From the NCBI RefSeq assembly GCF_902497855.1, contig NZ_CABVHU010000001.1, forward strand, positions 504,595 through 568,594: a stretch of DNA of 64,000 nt, read 5' to 3'. The position numbers and the translations under genes were made by a program. The notes under the pieces are model-generated. The model ran no database searches. It was not told the origin of the DNA and worked only from the letters and a program-made list of their open reading frames with translations. This document shows, in pieces, positions 42,500 through 52,034 of this stretch (the stretch's first letter is position 1; each line of letters starts with the position of its first letter). The stretch is from Pseudomonas fluorescens (lineage in GTDB: Bacteria > Pseudomonadota > Gammaproteobacteria > Pseudomonadales > Pseudomonadaceae).

Positions 42500-44458
42500 T
42501 CAAAACGCAAAACACGAACAACCAAACGCCCCCCAGAACCCGGCGAAATCGCTGACAGGCGCTGACGACAACCGCGCCCGTTCATGACGATGGGCATGCA
42601 CCGCACAAGCCCCCACGCATTGGTGAACCTGCGCCGTCAGCGGCGCCAGCGGTTTCCAGTGGCCCGGCACGTTAACCACCGGCGACCACTCGGGCACCAC
42701 AGGCACCGGCGGCGGCCCGAGTTTTTCGAACTCGACGCTGCCGTAGACAATCTTGCCGTCGACAATGGTCAGCACCGACTCGATCCACTTCACGGCTTCG
42801 TCTTCGATGTGGAAATAGTCCGCCGACAGCGCGATCAGGTCCGCCAGTTGCCCGACCTTGATCTGGCCTTTCTTGCCCTGCTCGGAGGAGAACCAGGCGC
42901 TGCCATGGGTGAAGAGTTCCAGTGCGGTATCGCGGCTCAAGCCTTGCGGGTACAGCTCCAGCCCGCCGACGGTGCGACCGCTGACCAGCCAATAGAGCGA
43001 AGTCCAGGGGTTGTAGCTGGACACCCGCGTAGCGTCCGTACCGGCGCCAACCGGAATGCCTTCGGCGAGCATGCGCGCGATGGGTGGCGTGTGCTCGGCG
43101 GCCTTGGCGCCGTAGCGCTCGACGAAATATTCACCTTGGAACGCCATGCGATCCTGGATGGCAATGCCGCCACCCAAGGCTTTGACGCGTTCAATGTTCT
43201 GCGGGGTGATGGTTTCGGCATGATCGAAAAACCATGGCAGTCCGTCGAACGGGATGTCGCGATTGACCTTCTCGAACACGTCGAGCATGCGGCTGATGGA
43301 TTCGTTGTACGTGGCGTGCAGGCGGAACGGCCAGCGCTGTTCCACCAGGTGCCGCACCACCGGTTCCAGTTCCTGCTCCATGGTCTGTGGCAGGTCGGGG
43401 CGGGGTTCGAGGAAGTCTTCGAAGTCCGCCGCCGAGAACACCAACATTTCCCCGGCGCCGTTGTGGCGCAGGAAGTCATCGCCCTGGCCGTAGCGGGAGG
43501 TGCCGGTCCAGTTCTTGAAGTCGGTCAGCTCTTCCTTGGGTTTCTGGGTGAACAGGTTGTAGGCGATGCGCACCGTGAGCTGCCGGTCTTTGGCCAGTTG
43601 CTGGATGACCTGGTAGTCGTCGGGGTAATTCTGATAACCGCCGCCGGCATCGATGGCGCTGGTGACGCCGAGGCGATTGAGCTCGCGCATGAACTGGCGA
43701 GTCGAGTTGACCTGGTATTCCAGCGGCAGCTTCGGCCCCTTGGCCAGGGTCGAGTAGAGAATCATCGCGTTGGGGCGGGCGATCAACATGCCGGTCGGAT
43801 CGCCATTGGCGTCGCGCTGGATTTCACCGCCTGGCGGATTCGGTGTGTTGCGGGTGTAACCCACTACTTTCAAGGCGGCGCGGTTGAGCAGGGCGCGGTC
43901 GTAGAGGTGCAGCACGAACACCGGGGTATCCGGTGCGGCCTTGTTCAATTCATCGATGGTCGGCAGGCGCTTTTCGGCGAACTGGAATTCGTTCCAGCCA
44001 CCCACCACGCGCACCCATTGCGGTGTCGGCGTGCGGTCCGCCTGGTCCTTGAGCATGCGCAGCGCATCGACCAGTGACGGCACACCTTCCCAGCGCAGTT
44101 CGAGGTTGTAGTTCAAGCCGCCGCGGATCAGGTGCAGGTGCGAGTCGTTGAGGCCGGGAATCACCGTGCGCCCGTGCAGGTCGACGATTTGCGTGCCGGG
44201 ACCTTGCAGGGCCATGGCCTGGGCATCGCTGCCGACCACCACGAAGCGGCCATCCTTGATCGCGACGGCACTGGCCTGGGGCTTCTTGCGATCGACGGTG
44301 TGCAGGCGTCCGTTGTACAGAATGAGGTCGGCCGGGGCATCGGGCATGGTTTTACTCCCTGCTAGCAGTGGGCTGATCCAGGCACCGACGGCACCTGCCG
44401 AAAGGCCTTGCAGTACACGCCGGCGATTGAAGCCGTCGTGGTCGTCAGGTGGGCTCAT
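42500..44458 (-). CDS. YtcJ-like amidohydrolase with Tat-type signal and Cys/His-rich tail
   Basis: A 652-aa metal-dependent hydrolase. The N-terminus NRRRVLQGLSAGAVGAWISPLLAG looks like a twin-arginine signal, which suggests export in folded form. The amidohydrolase core has VIPGLNDSHLHLIRGG, RLHATYNES, DHAETI and GAGTDATRVSSYNPW, as in the YtcJ/Amidohydro_3 family. About 45 residues beyond the core carry HQCVGACAVHAHRHERAR and end GCSCFAF, an unusual tail with four Cys and four His. The substrate is unknown. It is a single gene between the LysR and SCP2 genes. Confidence 0.87.
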   Translation of the reverse strand: MSPPDDHDGFNRRRVLQGLSAGAVGAWISPLLAGSKTMPDAPADLILYNGRLHTVDRKKPQASAVAIKDGRFVVVGSDAQAMALQGPGTQIVDLHGRTVIPGLNDSHLHLIRGGLNYNLELRWEGVPSLVDALRMLKDQADRTPTPQWVRVVGGWNEFQFAEKRLPTIDELNKAAPDTPVFVLHLYDRALLNRAALKVVGYTRNTPNPPGGEIQRDANGDPTGMLIARPNAMILYSTLAKGPKLPLEYQVNSTRQFMRELNRLGVTSAIDAGGGYQNYPDDYQVIQQLAKDRQLTVRIAYNLFTQKPKEELTDFKNWTGTSRYGQGDDFLRHNGAGEMLVFSAADFEDFLEPRPDLPQTMEQELEPVVRHLVEQRWPFRLHATYNESISRMLDVFEKVNRDIPFDGLPWFFDHAETITPQNIERVKALGGGIAIQDRMAFQGEYFVERYGAKAAEHTPPIARMLAEGIPVGAGTDATRVSSYNPWTSLYWLVSGRTVGGLELYPQGLSRDTALELFTHGSAWFSSEQGKKGQIKVGQLADLIALSADYFHIEDEAVKWIESVLTIVDGKIVYGSVEFEKLGPPPVPVVPEWSPVVNVPGHWKPLAPLTAQVHQCVGACAVHAHRHERARLSSAPVSDFAGFWGAFGCSCFAF

Positions 44459-44597
44459 GGCAATGCTCCGCGCAGAAGCTCTTCATAAAAAGGCTCTTCA
44501 TGAAAAGCGAGGGTCAACGGCCGATGTCTGACGCATGCGGCCAGAAGGAATATAGACCGCAAATCCGCAGGTAGCCGTTTTCCAGGGGCCAAAACGA

Positions 44598-44630
44598 CGA
44601 ATCCCGCCACTAGGGGCGGGATTCGTTTGC
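44598..44630 (-). terminator. Intrinsic terminator of the SCP2 gene
   Basis: CGAATCCCGCC (44598-44608) pairs perfectly with GGCGGGATTCG (44615-44625) around a 6-nt loop. On the minus strand a short T run (GTCGTTTTGG) follows. It lies 37 bp past the SCP2 stop. Confidence 0.75.
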
Positions 44631-44666
44631 AGCCAGGCGTGCCCCCGAAGGACGGGGACGACGTGC

Positions 44667-44981
44667 TTAGGCCGGGAACAGCTCGGACAGTTTCATGGCC
44701 AGCATCATGTCGCCTTCGGCGCGCAGCTTGCCGCCCATGAAGGCTTGCATGCCGTCGGTTTCGCCGCTGACGATGCCTTCCAGGGTTTCGCTGTCCATCA
44801 CCAGGGTCACCTGGGCGTCCGGGTTTTCGCCTTCTTGCAGCTCGCAGGTGCTGTCCTTGACGATCAGCGAGAAGTTCTTGGTGTCGTCGATGCGGAAACC
44901 GAATACCAGGTCCAGACCGGCAGCAGCGGCTGGGTTGAACTTGGCTTTCATTGCTTGTACGGCATCAGCTACGGAGGTCAT
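44667..44981 (-). CDS. SCP2 sterol-binding domain protein
   Basis: A 104-aa single-domain protein matching the SCP2 fold (FGFRIDD..NFSLIVKDSTCELQEGENPDAQVTLVMDSETLEGIVSGETDGMQAFMGGKLRAEGDMMLAMKLSELF). Bacterial members bind acyl or other lipidic ligands without catalysis. It lies directly downstream of the histidine phosphatase on the same strand but with a 64-bp gap. Confidence 0.92.
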   Translation of the reverse strand: MTSVADAVQAMKAKFNPAAAAGLDLVFGFRIDDTKNFSLIVKDSTCELQEGENPDAQVTLVMDSETLEGIVSGETDGMQAFMGGKLRAEGDMMLAMKLSELFPA

Positions 44982-45045
44982 GGTTCGATCCTTTCTTGGG
45001 TAATTAGAGCTGGGTGGTTACAGCCAGGGTCACAATAGTCCGGAC

Positions 45046-45756
45046 TCAGCGATACGTTATGAGTTCCGGGGCTTTCAACAGTTGCAGGTGCGCCTGACTG
45101 TTGAAAGAAGACAGTGCCACCTCGCGCCCGCGAAACTTCAGCAGGTTGAGCGAGGTGTTGACGATTTGCCAGTTCAGTTCGAATGCCTGGCGTGCCGGCA
45201 TTTGCGTAATGAGGTGGAGCAGGGCAGTGATGGTGCCGCCCGAGGTGAATACGGCGATTTTCTGGGTGTTGTCGGCATTTTCGAGGATGCGCTGCAGACC
45301 GGCTTGTACCCGCTCGACAAATCCCAGCCAGCTTTCCAGCCCTGGCGTGTCAAAGGTCCCGGCGAGCCAGCGCTCGATGATCAGCGCGAAGATGCGCTGG
45401 AACTCGGCACGGTTTTGCGCGGCATTGCGCAGGATGTCCAGCGCTTCGGGTTCGTCTTCCAGCATGGCTGGCAGCAGCGCGCGGATCACCGCGTCGGCGT
45501 CGAATTCGTTGAAGGCGCAATCGGTTTCCAGGATCGGCACCGGCAGGCCCGCGGCAGCGAACTGTTCCAGCGCGCTGTTGGCCGTGTGTTGCTGACGGCG
45601 CAGGTCGCCCGCGAGGCAGCGATCGAAGCTGATGCCCAGCCCGGCCAGGTGCTGGCCGAGGACTTCTGCCTGGCGAATACCGGTCGGCGACAGGACGTCA
45701 TAGTCGTCTGCACCAAAGGAGGCCTGGCCATGTCGAATCAAATAGATACTGCCCAC
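45046..45756 (-). CDS. Histidine phosphatase family protein
   Basis: A 236-aa phosphoglycerate mutase-like enzyme. The catalytic motif LIRHGQAS gives phospho-acceptor His9 with Arg8, and FTSGGTITALLHL replaces the usual second 'SHGG' motif with SGG. The start GTG at 45756 puts the RHG motif at the usual distance from the N-terminus; an ATG at 45819 would add 21 residues. The substrate (phosphosugar, phosphoprotein or other) is not determinable. Confidence 0.87.
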   Translation of the reverse strand: MGSIYLIRHGQASFGADDYDVLSPTGIRQAEVLGQHLAGLGISFDRCLAGDLRRQQHTANSALEQFAAAGLPVPILETDCAFNEFDADAVIRALLPAMLEDEPEALDILRNAAQNRAEFQRIFALIIERWLAGTFDTPGLESWLGFVERVQAGLQRILENADNTQKIAVFTSGGTITALLHLITQMPARQAFELNWQIVNTSLNLLKFRGREVALSSFNSQAHLQLLKAPELITYR

Positions 45757-45959
45757 GTCCGCGTCATCCCGGTACGTTGAAGGTCCGGCGAGGTTATGAG
45801 GATGACGGTGAGCTGTCAATGAAAAAACATACGCTTGTTTGAAATGCCTGTTACAGGCTTGTTGCGAGAGTTTTCACGGCTGGTCGCCGGGACCGCGCAT
45901 GGGTATGCTGAGAGTATCGCGCGCGCGTTTATGCAGCGCATCGTATTGAAGGAGTCATT

Positions 45960-46982
45960 GTGGAGTTTTTTGCCGAGTTCGCCATTTTCCTGGCCAAGAC
46001 CGTGACACTGGTGGTCGCCATCCTGGTGGTGCTGGCCAGTTTTGCGGCGTTGCGCAGCAAAGGTCGACGCAAGACCGCCGGCCAGCTGCAGGTCAGTAAA
46101 CTCAATGATTTTTACAAGGGGCTGCGCGAGCGCCTGGAGCAGACCCTGCTTGACAAAGACCAGCTCAAGGCCCTGCGCAAGGTCGAAGCCAAGACCGAGA
46201 AAAAGCAGAAGAAAAAGCCCGAGGCCAAGCCCCGGGTGTTCGTGCTCGATTTCGACGGCGACATCAAGGCCTCTGCCACGGAAAGCCTGCGCCATGAAAT
46301 CACCGCGCTGCTGACCCTGGCCACGCCCAAGGATGAAGTGGTGCTGCGTCTGGAAAGCGGTGGCGGCATGGTCCACAGCTATGGCTTGGCGTCCTCGCAA
46401 CTGGCGCGCATTCGCGACGCCGGTGTGCCGTTGACCGTGTGCATCGACAAGGTGGCCGCCAGCGGCGGCTACATGATGGCGTGCATCGGCGAGAAGATCA
46501 TCAGTGCACCCTTTGCCATTCTCGGCTCGATCGGCGTGGTGGCGCAGCTGCCGAACGTCAACCGCCTGCTGAAAAAGCACGACATCGACTTTGAAGTCCT
46601 GACTGCCGGCGAATACAAACGCACCCTGACCGTATTTGGCGAAAACACCGAGAAGGGCCGGGAAAAGTTTCAGGAAGACCTGGACATCACTCATCAGCTG
46701 TTCAAGAACTTCGTCTCGCGCTACCGCCCGCAACTGGACATCGACAAGGTTGCCACCGGTGAAATCTGGCTGGGCATCGCGGCAATGGACAAGCAACTGG
46801 TGGACGAACTCAAGACCAGCGATGAGTACCTCGCCGAGCGGGCGAAGAAATCCGAGCTGTATCACCTGCATTATGCGGAACGTAAAAGCCTGCAGGAGCG
46901 CATTGGCATGGCGGCCAGCGGGTCGGTAGACCGTGTCTTGCTGTCCTGGTGGAGCCGTTTGACTCAACAACGCTTCTGGTAA
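45960..46982 (+). CDS. sohB: Inner-membrane serine protease SohB
   Basis: A 340-aa S49-family peptidase with an N-terminal membrane anchor (FLAKTVTLVVAILVVLASFAAL), a lysine-rich linker (KKQKKKPEAK), and the catalytic serine S168 (VAASGGYMMAC) with general-base K220 (GEYKRTLT). Length matches SohB (~350 aa), and it is the half-size relative of SppA. It uses GTG 45960 with AAGGAG five nt upstream. Probable role is cleavage of signal-peptide remnants or membrane proteins facing the periplasm. Confidence 0.93.
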   Translation: MEFFAEFAIFLAKTVTLVVAILVVLASFAALRSKGRRKTAGQLQVSKLNDFYKGLRERLEQTLLDKDQLKALRKVEAKTEKKQKKKPEAKPRVFVLDFDGDIKASATESLRHEITALLTLATPKDEVVLRLESGGGMVHSYGLASSQLARIRDAGVPLTVCIDKVAASGGYMMACIGEKIISAPFAILGSIGVVAQLPNVNRLLKKHDIDFEVLTAGEYKRTLTVFGENTEKGREKFQEDLDITHQLFKNFVSRYRPQLDIDKVATGEIWLGIAAMDKQLVDELKTSDEYLAERAKKSELYHLHYAERKSLQERIGMAASGSVDRVLLSWWSRLTQQRFW

Positions 46983-46993
46983 AGAACCTCATG

Positions 46994-47030
46994 AACGCCT
47001 TGTTTCCGGTTTTCGGCAACAAGGCGTTTT
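46994..47030 (+). terminator. Intrinsic terminator after sohB
   Basis: AACGCCTTGTT (46994-47004) and AACAAGGCGTT (47018-47028) are perfect complements around a 13-nt loop, followed by TT. It lies 11 bp past the sohB stop and insulates the downstream toxin-like operon. Confidence 0.85.
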
Positions 47031-47183
47031 GCATTCATGAACGGAGTTTGGTGCGGTACATATATATTTTAAAGCATTGGAATGTTGTTTGTTTACGCTT
47101 GTCGTTCATCGGTTATTCGAACTTTTATAAGAAAATGCTCAACGTTAATCTGGTTGTCCACATCAGATTAAAGGTTGTTCAAC
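47031..47183 (+). promoter_or_regulatory. AT-rich leader of the toxin-like gene pair
   Basis: This 153-bp stretch is clearly richer in A and T than its surroundings (for example TACATATATATTTTAAAGC and ACTTTTATAAGAAAATGC). It is the only place for the promoter of the two large genes. The base composition and the following codons of the first gene's 5' part suggest acquired DNA or an H-NS/MvaT-bound promoter; no defined box is assigned. Confidence 0.4.
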
Positions 47184-50100
47184 ATGACGGTAAAAACGAA
47201 TAACACAGCGTTGGATAGCATGACGCCAGAACAACAGGGCGCCTTCTTCTCACTTATTAAACAACAGACCCCGTCCTGGCTGCTTGAGTCGCCCTCCGAT
47301 GTTCGCGCCGCCCTGCGCAAGAGTCTTATCGCAAGTTACCGCACCCGACGTGAGGTGTTGGATGCCTTGGGCGAACTGAAATCCCCTGAAAGCTTTTGTG
47401 CACCCTTGCTGGCCAAGGCCATGTCAGACAAATTGGGCGAGCCGCTTGATATAGAAGGCGTGGTATTTCAGCATGTGCGCTCGACGTCGAGCTTGCTCGG
47501 GTTGAGGAAAAAGTTGATCACGCCGATTGACCGCGATCTGTTGATGGCTGCCTGCGAAAATTTCGAATCCAGCGAGACGGCGTCGGGAAATTATGACGAC
47601 AACTCGTTTCTTTATATTCCGAAACGTATCAATGGGCGGTCCAGCAAGATCCTGTCGATCGAGCCCCATGAGTTCGCGCAACTGTGTCGAACACTGGACT
47701 TGGGTAAGCAATACCAGGCGCACCTCAATACTATGTTGGAGAGGGAGCCGTTGCGCGTTAAACATCAAGCCTATGCAAAAGATCGGTTTGAAGTCGACAT
47801 GCATATCGCTTTCATGAAGAAGCATGTCAGTGCTGATGTTTATAATATGCTGATATCGGTCAAAGATTGCGCTGCGACGATTAAACTGGGTAGCAACACC
47901 CTGGGTTATCAAGGGTTGGAGATGCTGGGTGTAAAACTGCATGGCGCGATCTTCGTTGGCCCTGTCAGCGAACAGGCAGACGATGATTACCGATGCGTGG
48001 TTTACCTGCCGGGTGACCCTTTGCACCCTCTGAAGGAATATACGTCGTTCAAGAATTTTGAAACGGAACTGAGTAGACGCCTTAGAAGCGCCGATTTTCG
48101 CCAGTTTTTCATGCGTTTCATTTTGCTGAGTGACCGGCCTGGTTTTCATACGGCGCTGGATACGCGGCTGTTGTCTCGAACAACGTCGCCACTGCCTTCG
48201 AGTAGCGTCTACGTATCGGTGGACGGATTTGATCTGAACGATGATGTGTTCCTGACCCTGTTTCATCAGCGCTCGGCCCATGTGATCGCCGATGCGCGAT
48301 TGCTGGTGGTGCCAACGGATGACGAGGATGAAAAAACCCGTCTGGCAAGGTTGGAGACGTATAAAACCATCGGCGTCAACACGCTGCTGTTCTTCAGCTC
48401 CTTCTTGCCGGTGGTGGGCGAAGTCATGTTTGCCGTCGCCGGGTTTCAATTGCTGACAGAGGTTTACGAAGGCATCGACAGTTGGTCCCGGGGGGAGCAG
48501 GAAGAAGCCACCGACTATCTGTTCGATGTCATCGAAAACCTGATTCTGATGACGGCAACGGCTGTTGCGGCAAAGGGGGTGGGCAAAGGTTACAAGGCCG
48601 TCAAATCTTCGGATTTTATCAGTCGATTGAGGGCCGTCCCGGTTGGCTCCGGTTCCGTCCGCTTATGGAAACCCGACTTAAAGGCTTATCGCCAGCACTC
48701 AACCGTTCCGGGCAAACTCTCTGCCGATGAGCAGGGGCTCGTGAAGTGGCGTGAGCGTCAGTACTTGCGAACAGGGACGGATACTTTTGCCGTGCGTCCC
48801 GTTCAAGGCACCGACCTGTGGGAAGTCGAGCACCCGCAAACATCCGGACGCTATTCACCGGTGATGGAGACCAACGGCGCAGGTGCGTGGCTTCACGATT
48901 CCGAGCTGCCGCAGAAATGGAATCTGCTCACATTGTTTCGACGCCTGGGCTATCGCGAGGAGGACATCCCGGACACCGAGGGCTTACAGATCCTCGCCAT
49001 GAGTGGCCTCGACGAATCGCTGTTGCGCCAGCTGTATCCGGACCGCAGCAAGCCGATGGCGACGCTGGTCGACACCGTGCGACGCTTTCGCGCGGACAAG
49101 GCTGTCAACCGTTTCATGGAACAAATGCGTCTATCGGCCTCCGCGCCGAAGGCTGATGCCGATCTGCAGTTGTATCTGCTGACATCCGGGGGTAAATGGC
49201 CTCGGGAAACAAAGGTGAGCATTACCGATATTACCGGTGGGGAAATCAAGCAATACGGGCGGGCTTCGGCATCCAGGCAAATCAAGATCTCAGAGGATCT
49301 TTTTAACAAAGGGCAGTTCTATCCAGCGTTGCTGAAGGGGCTGGACACGGCGCAGCGTAAGGCCCTGATTGGCTCTGCGACTGACGAAACGCTTCACGCC
49401 CAATCGTTGGCCAACGTGGTCGCCGAGCGAGCAGAGGGCCAGCGGTTATCGCTGTTTGACCGCTTCTATCAGCGCTCCAATGTGATCTCCGAGACGAAGG
49501 CCGCGCCTGTCCTGGAGCAGTTTGCCAAACTGCCGGCCAGTGTCGCCGACGAGCTGGTACAGAATGCCGACACCACTGAATGGCAGCAACTCGAAGACGC
49601 AAAAGTGCCGCTGCGGCTGGCCGAAGAAGCCCGGCGGTATGCGCAGATAGTGCGCCTGAACCGCGCTTATGAAGGGCTGTATCTGGACGCGGCCAGCGGG
49701 CTGGACACGGACCGATTGGTGCTCAACACCCTCAAGCATTTACCGGGCTGGCCAAGCGATGTATTTGTCGAGATCGCTGAATGGGCGGTACACGCTGATG
49801 AAAGGGCCAGCATTGGATCAAAAGACTCCGCGCAAAAGCTCGTTATCGAAGCTTACCCTGACCGTTTTGAAGCGTCCGATGCCAGTGGTAAAAAGCTGCT
49901 CACGCAGTTGAAACGCACCCGCGCGCATTTTTTTCAAACGCTTTGGGAAGGCTTGCCCGTCAATACGCGCAAAGCGCTGGGGGTCGAAACGCCAGACGCC
50001 GGTGTGGAACTGAGGAAAAAAATCACGGCACTGGCCTTGCAGCGACGCGATGCCATCGCCGGGGCTATAGGTATCGAGCCGAGACGCGCCGGTTACCGCT

Positions 50101-52034
50101 CGCCAATGGGCCTGGCTGACCGGTTGGTCGCAAAAGCGATTTTATTGGGGCTACCGCCTTCGGATGGGCTCTCATCGCGTTCGCCGGCACTGCTACAGCG
50201 GGCCCAAGAGCTCTATCCCACTCACTCGCCAACGCAGATCGAACATTTCCTGACGACATTGGGCTCCGACGAAGTGCTGGCCATCCAGGCACTTGAAGCG
50301 CTGCGCCAGGAACATCAGGCCATCCGGGATACGCTGCAGCGCTGGGTCAATCGCGATACCCACCATCAGGAAGACGACGGGCCACGGCTCAGGGTTCCTC
50401 AACACAGCAAGCAACGAGCCGAGCAGTCGATTTTGCGCGCCTGGCGCAAAGAGGGCAGTTTTGTGCGTGATACCCCGGAAATGCTTTACACACTGAGTTT
50501 TGATGCGCAGGCACTGGGGGATATCCCGGTGATGATCGGTAACTTCAGTCATATTGGCGCCCTGGAGATGGATGGGGTAGGGGCCAGCGCCGGATTGAAT
50601 GCATTTCTGCGCAACTTTACCAATCTGCGCACATTGAGCCTGACCGGCAACCAACTGACCCGAATCCCCCAGGCCATCGCGGACATGCCCAAGCTTGTGC
50701 AGCTGGACTTGAGCGATAACCGGATTCATCTGACGCCGGAATCGATCCGGTTGCTCAATGGCCTGGAGCATCTGCACTCGCTCAACTTGAGCTTCAACCC
50801 GGCGCTCGGGCAAACTCCGACGGTCACGGCCCTCAAGCAACTGCGGCACCTTGCCTTGCGGGGTACGAAGATTGTCGATTGGCCGGTCGGGGTCAATGAT
50901 CTTTCCGAACTGCAGACACTGGATCTGCGCGACAACCTCATCGCACACATTCCAGAAACGGTGTACCAGGCCCGGTCCGCCTTGAACTTCGGCACAAACG
51001 TCGATGGTAACCCGCTTTCAGCGTCGAGCCTGGAGGCGCTCGCCGCCTATCAACGTTCCAACCGCATCAGCCTGGGGGTTCTTGCCGCCGATTACCTCCA
51101 GGACCTTCAGGTCGCGGCCGTGCAGCCGGATATCGCCAGGCACGGCTCGATCTGGTTGAGCGGACAGGTCGGTGCGGAATTGGCCCGCAAGCAAGCACTA
51201 TGGAGCTCATTGGCGTTGTATCCAAGGTCCAGGGACTTCTTCCATTTGCTTGCCCAGCTACACGACACCGCGGATTTCCGCCTGATGCAAATCGATTTGA
51301 CTCAGCGGGTATGGGACATGCTGGAAGCGGCCGCCGAAGATGACGTGTTGCGACGCACCTTGTTTCAAGCAGCTCGCATCGGTCGGGTCAGCGCCGAGAA
51401 CGCAGTGCAGTTGTTCAACGATATGGTGGTGATGGTCTTGTGTTATCGAGCCGTGGTTTCGGCTCGTACTGGAAATCGTACCCTGGAGGGAGAGCTGGTG
51501 CAGCTGTTGAGAGGCCTGTTTCGACTGCAACAGGTGGAACGGCAGGCCATGATCGAGATCGGTCGTCGCTCGCTGGCCGGCCCCTTCAGTCGCGACCAGG
51601 CGCGGGAGCTCGAGCTGATTTACCGAGTGAGGCTGGCGCAGCGCCTGGATCTGCCTGCCCAGCCCAGGGAAATGAATTTCGTCCGGGATGTCGACGTATC
51701 CCTCGAGGAACTCGATAGCGTCTATCAAGAGGTCGCCAAAGCCGAAAACTCCGCGGCGCTGCTGGCCTCGATCAATGCCCGAAAGTTCTGGTACGAATAC
51801 CTTCTGCAGACTCATCAGGACGAGTTCGACGCCCTGTCCCAGCGCAGTGCCCATGCTTTTGCCCAACTGGAAGCGCAAGTCGACTTGCCACGTGAAACCG
51901 CGACCCAACGCCTGAACGCAATCATCGAAAACTTTAAAAACGACACCGTACAGTTTTTCGATCGCTTGACCGCCGCAGCCTTGGCGAGACATCCGGGACT
52001 GCCGCTGCCCGCCGAAGAGGTGTCTGATGAATGA
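47184..52034 (+). CDS. Large LRR protein with dermonecrotic-toxin-like body and NEL-like C-terminus lacking the catalytic Cys
   Basis: A 1616-aa protein, with no signal peptide. Order: helical N-terminal region (~1-390) resembling Pseudomonas 'dermonecrotic toxin' domains; a hydrophobic segment (~395-465, TLLFFSSFLPVVGEVMFAVAGFQLL); a long alpha-rich middle; leucine-rich repeats (~1145-1260, LRTLSLTGNQLTRIP, LVQLDLSDN, LQTLDLRDNLIAHIP); and a C-terminal region like the NEL E3 ubiquitin ligase fold of IpaH/SspH effectors (TADFRLMQIDLTQRVWDMLEAA onward). Where NEL proteins carry the active Cys (T-C-x-D), this one reads V-Ser1403-A-E. The start at 47184 follows AAAGG. It is probably delivered to other cells by an unidentified route. 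Confidence 0.8.
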   Translation: MTVKTNNTALDSMTPEQQGAFFSLIKQQTPSWLLESPSDVRAALRKSLIASYRTRREVLDALGELKSPESFCAPLLAKAMSDKLGEPLDIEGVVFQHVRSTSSLLGLRKKLITPIDRDLLMAACENFESSETASGNYDDNSFLYIPKRINGRSSKILSIEPHEFAQLCRTLDLGKQYQAHLNTMLEREPLRVKHQAYAKDRFEVDMHIAFMKKHVSADVYNMLISVKDCAATIKLGSNTLGYQGLEMLGVKLHGAIFVGPVSEQADDDYRCVVYLPGDPLHPLKEYTSFKNFETELSRRLRSADFRQFFMRFILLSDRPGFHTALDTRLLSRTTSPLPSSSVYVSVDGFDLNDDVFLTLFHQRSAHVIADARLLVVPTDDEDEKTRLARLETYKTIGVNTLLFFSSFLPVVGEVMFAVAGFQLLTEVYEGIDSWSRGEQEEATDYLFDVIENLILMTATAVAAKGVGKGYKAVKSSDFISRLRAVPVGSGSVRLWKPDLKAYRQHSTVPGKLSADEQGLVKWRERQYLRTGTDTFAVRPVQGTDLWEVEHPQTSGRYSPVMETNGAGAWLHDSELPQKWNLLTLFRRLGYREEDIPDTEGLQILAMSGLDESLLRQLYPDRSKPMATLVDTVRRFRADKAVNRFMEQMRLSASAPKADADLQLYLLTSGGKWPRETKVSITDITGGEIKQYGRASASRQIKISEDLFNKGQFYPALLKGLDTAQRKALIGSATDETLHAQSLANVVAERAEGQRLSLFDRFYQRSNVISETKAAPVLEQFAKLPASVADELVQNADTTEWQQLEDAKVPLRLAEEARRYAQIVRLNRAYEGLYLDAASGLDTDRLVLNTLKHLPGWPSDVFVEIAEWAVHADERASIGSKDSAQKLVIEAYPDRFEASDASGKKLLTQLKRTRAHFFQTLWEGLPVNTRKALGVETPDAGVELRKKITALALQRRDAIAGAIGIEPRRAGYRSPMGLADRLVAKAILLGLPPSDGLSSRSPALLQRAQELYPTHSPTQIEHFLTTLGSDEVLAIQALEALRQEHQAIRDTLQRWVNRDTHHQEDDGPRLRVPQHSKQRAEQSILRAWRKEGSFVRDTPEMLYTLSFDAQALGDIPVMIGNFSHIGALEMDGVGASAGLNAFLRNFTNLRTLSLTGNQLTRIPQAIADMPKLVQLDLSDNRIHLTPESIRLLNGLEHLHSLNLSFNPALGQTPTVTALKQLRHLALRGTKIVDWPVGVNDLSELQTLDLRDNLIAHIPETVYQARSALNFGTNVDGNPLSASSLEALAAYQRSNRISLGVLAADYLQDLQVAAVQPDIARHGSIWLSGQVGAELARKQALWSSLALYPRSRDFFHLLAQLHDTADFRLMQIDLTQRVWDMLEAAAEDDVLRRTLFQAARIGRVSAENAVQLFNDMVVMVLCYRAVVSARTGNRTLEGELVQLLRGLFRLQQVERQAMIEIGRRSLAGPFSRDQARELELIYRVRLAQRLDLPAQPREMNFVRDVDVSLEELDSVYQEVAKAENSAALLASINARKFWYEYLLQTHQDEFDALSQRSAHAFAQLEAQVDLPRETATQRLNAIIENFKNDTVQFFDRLTAAALARHPGLPLPAEEVSDE

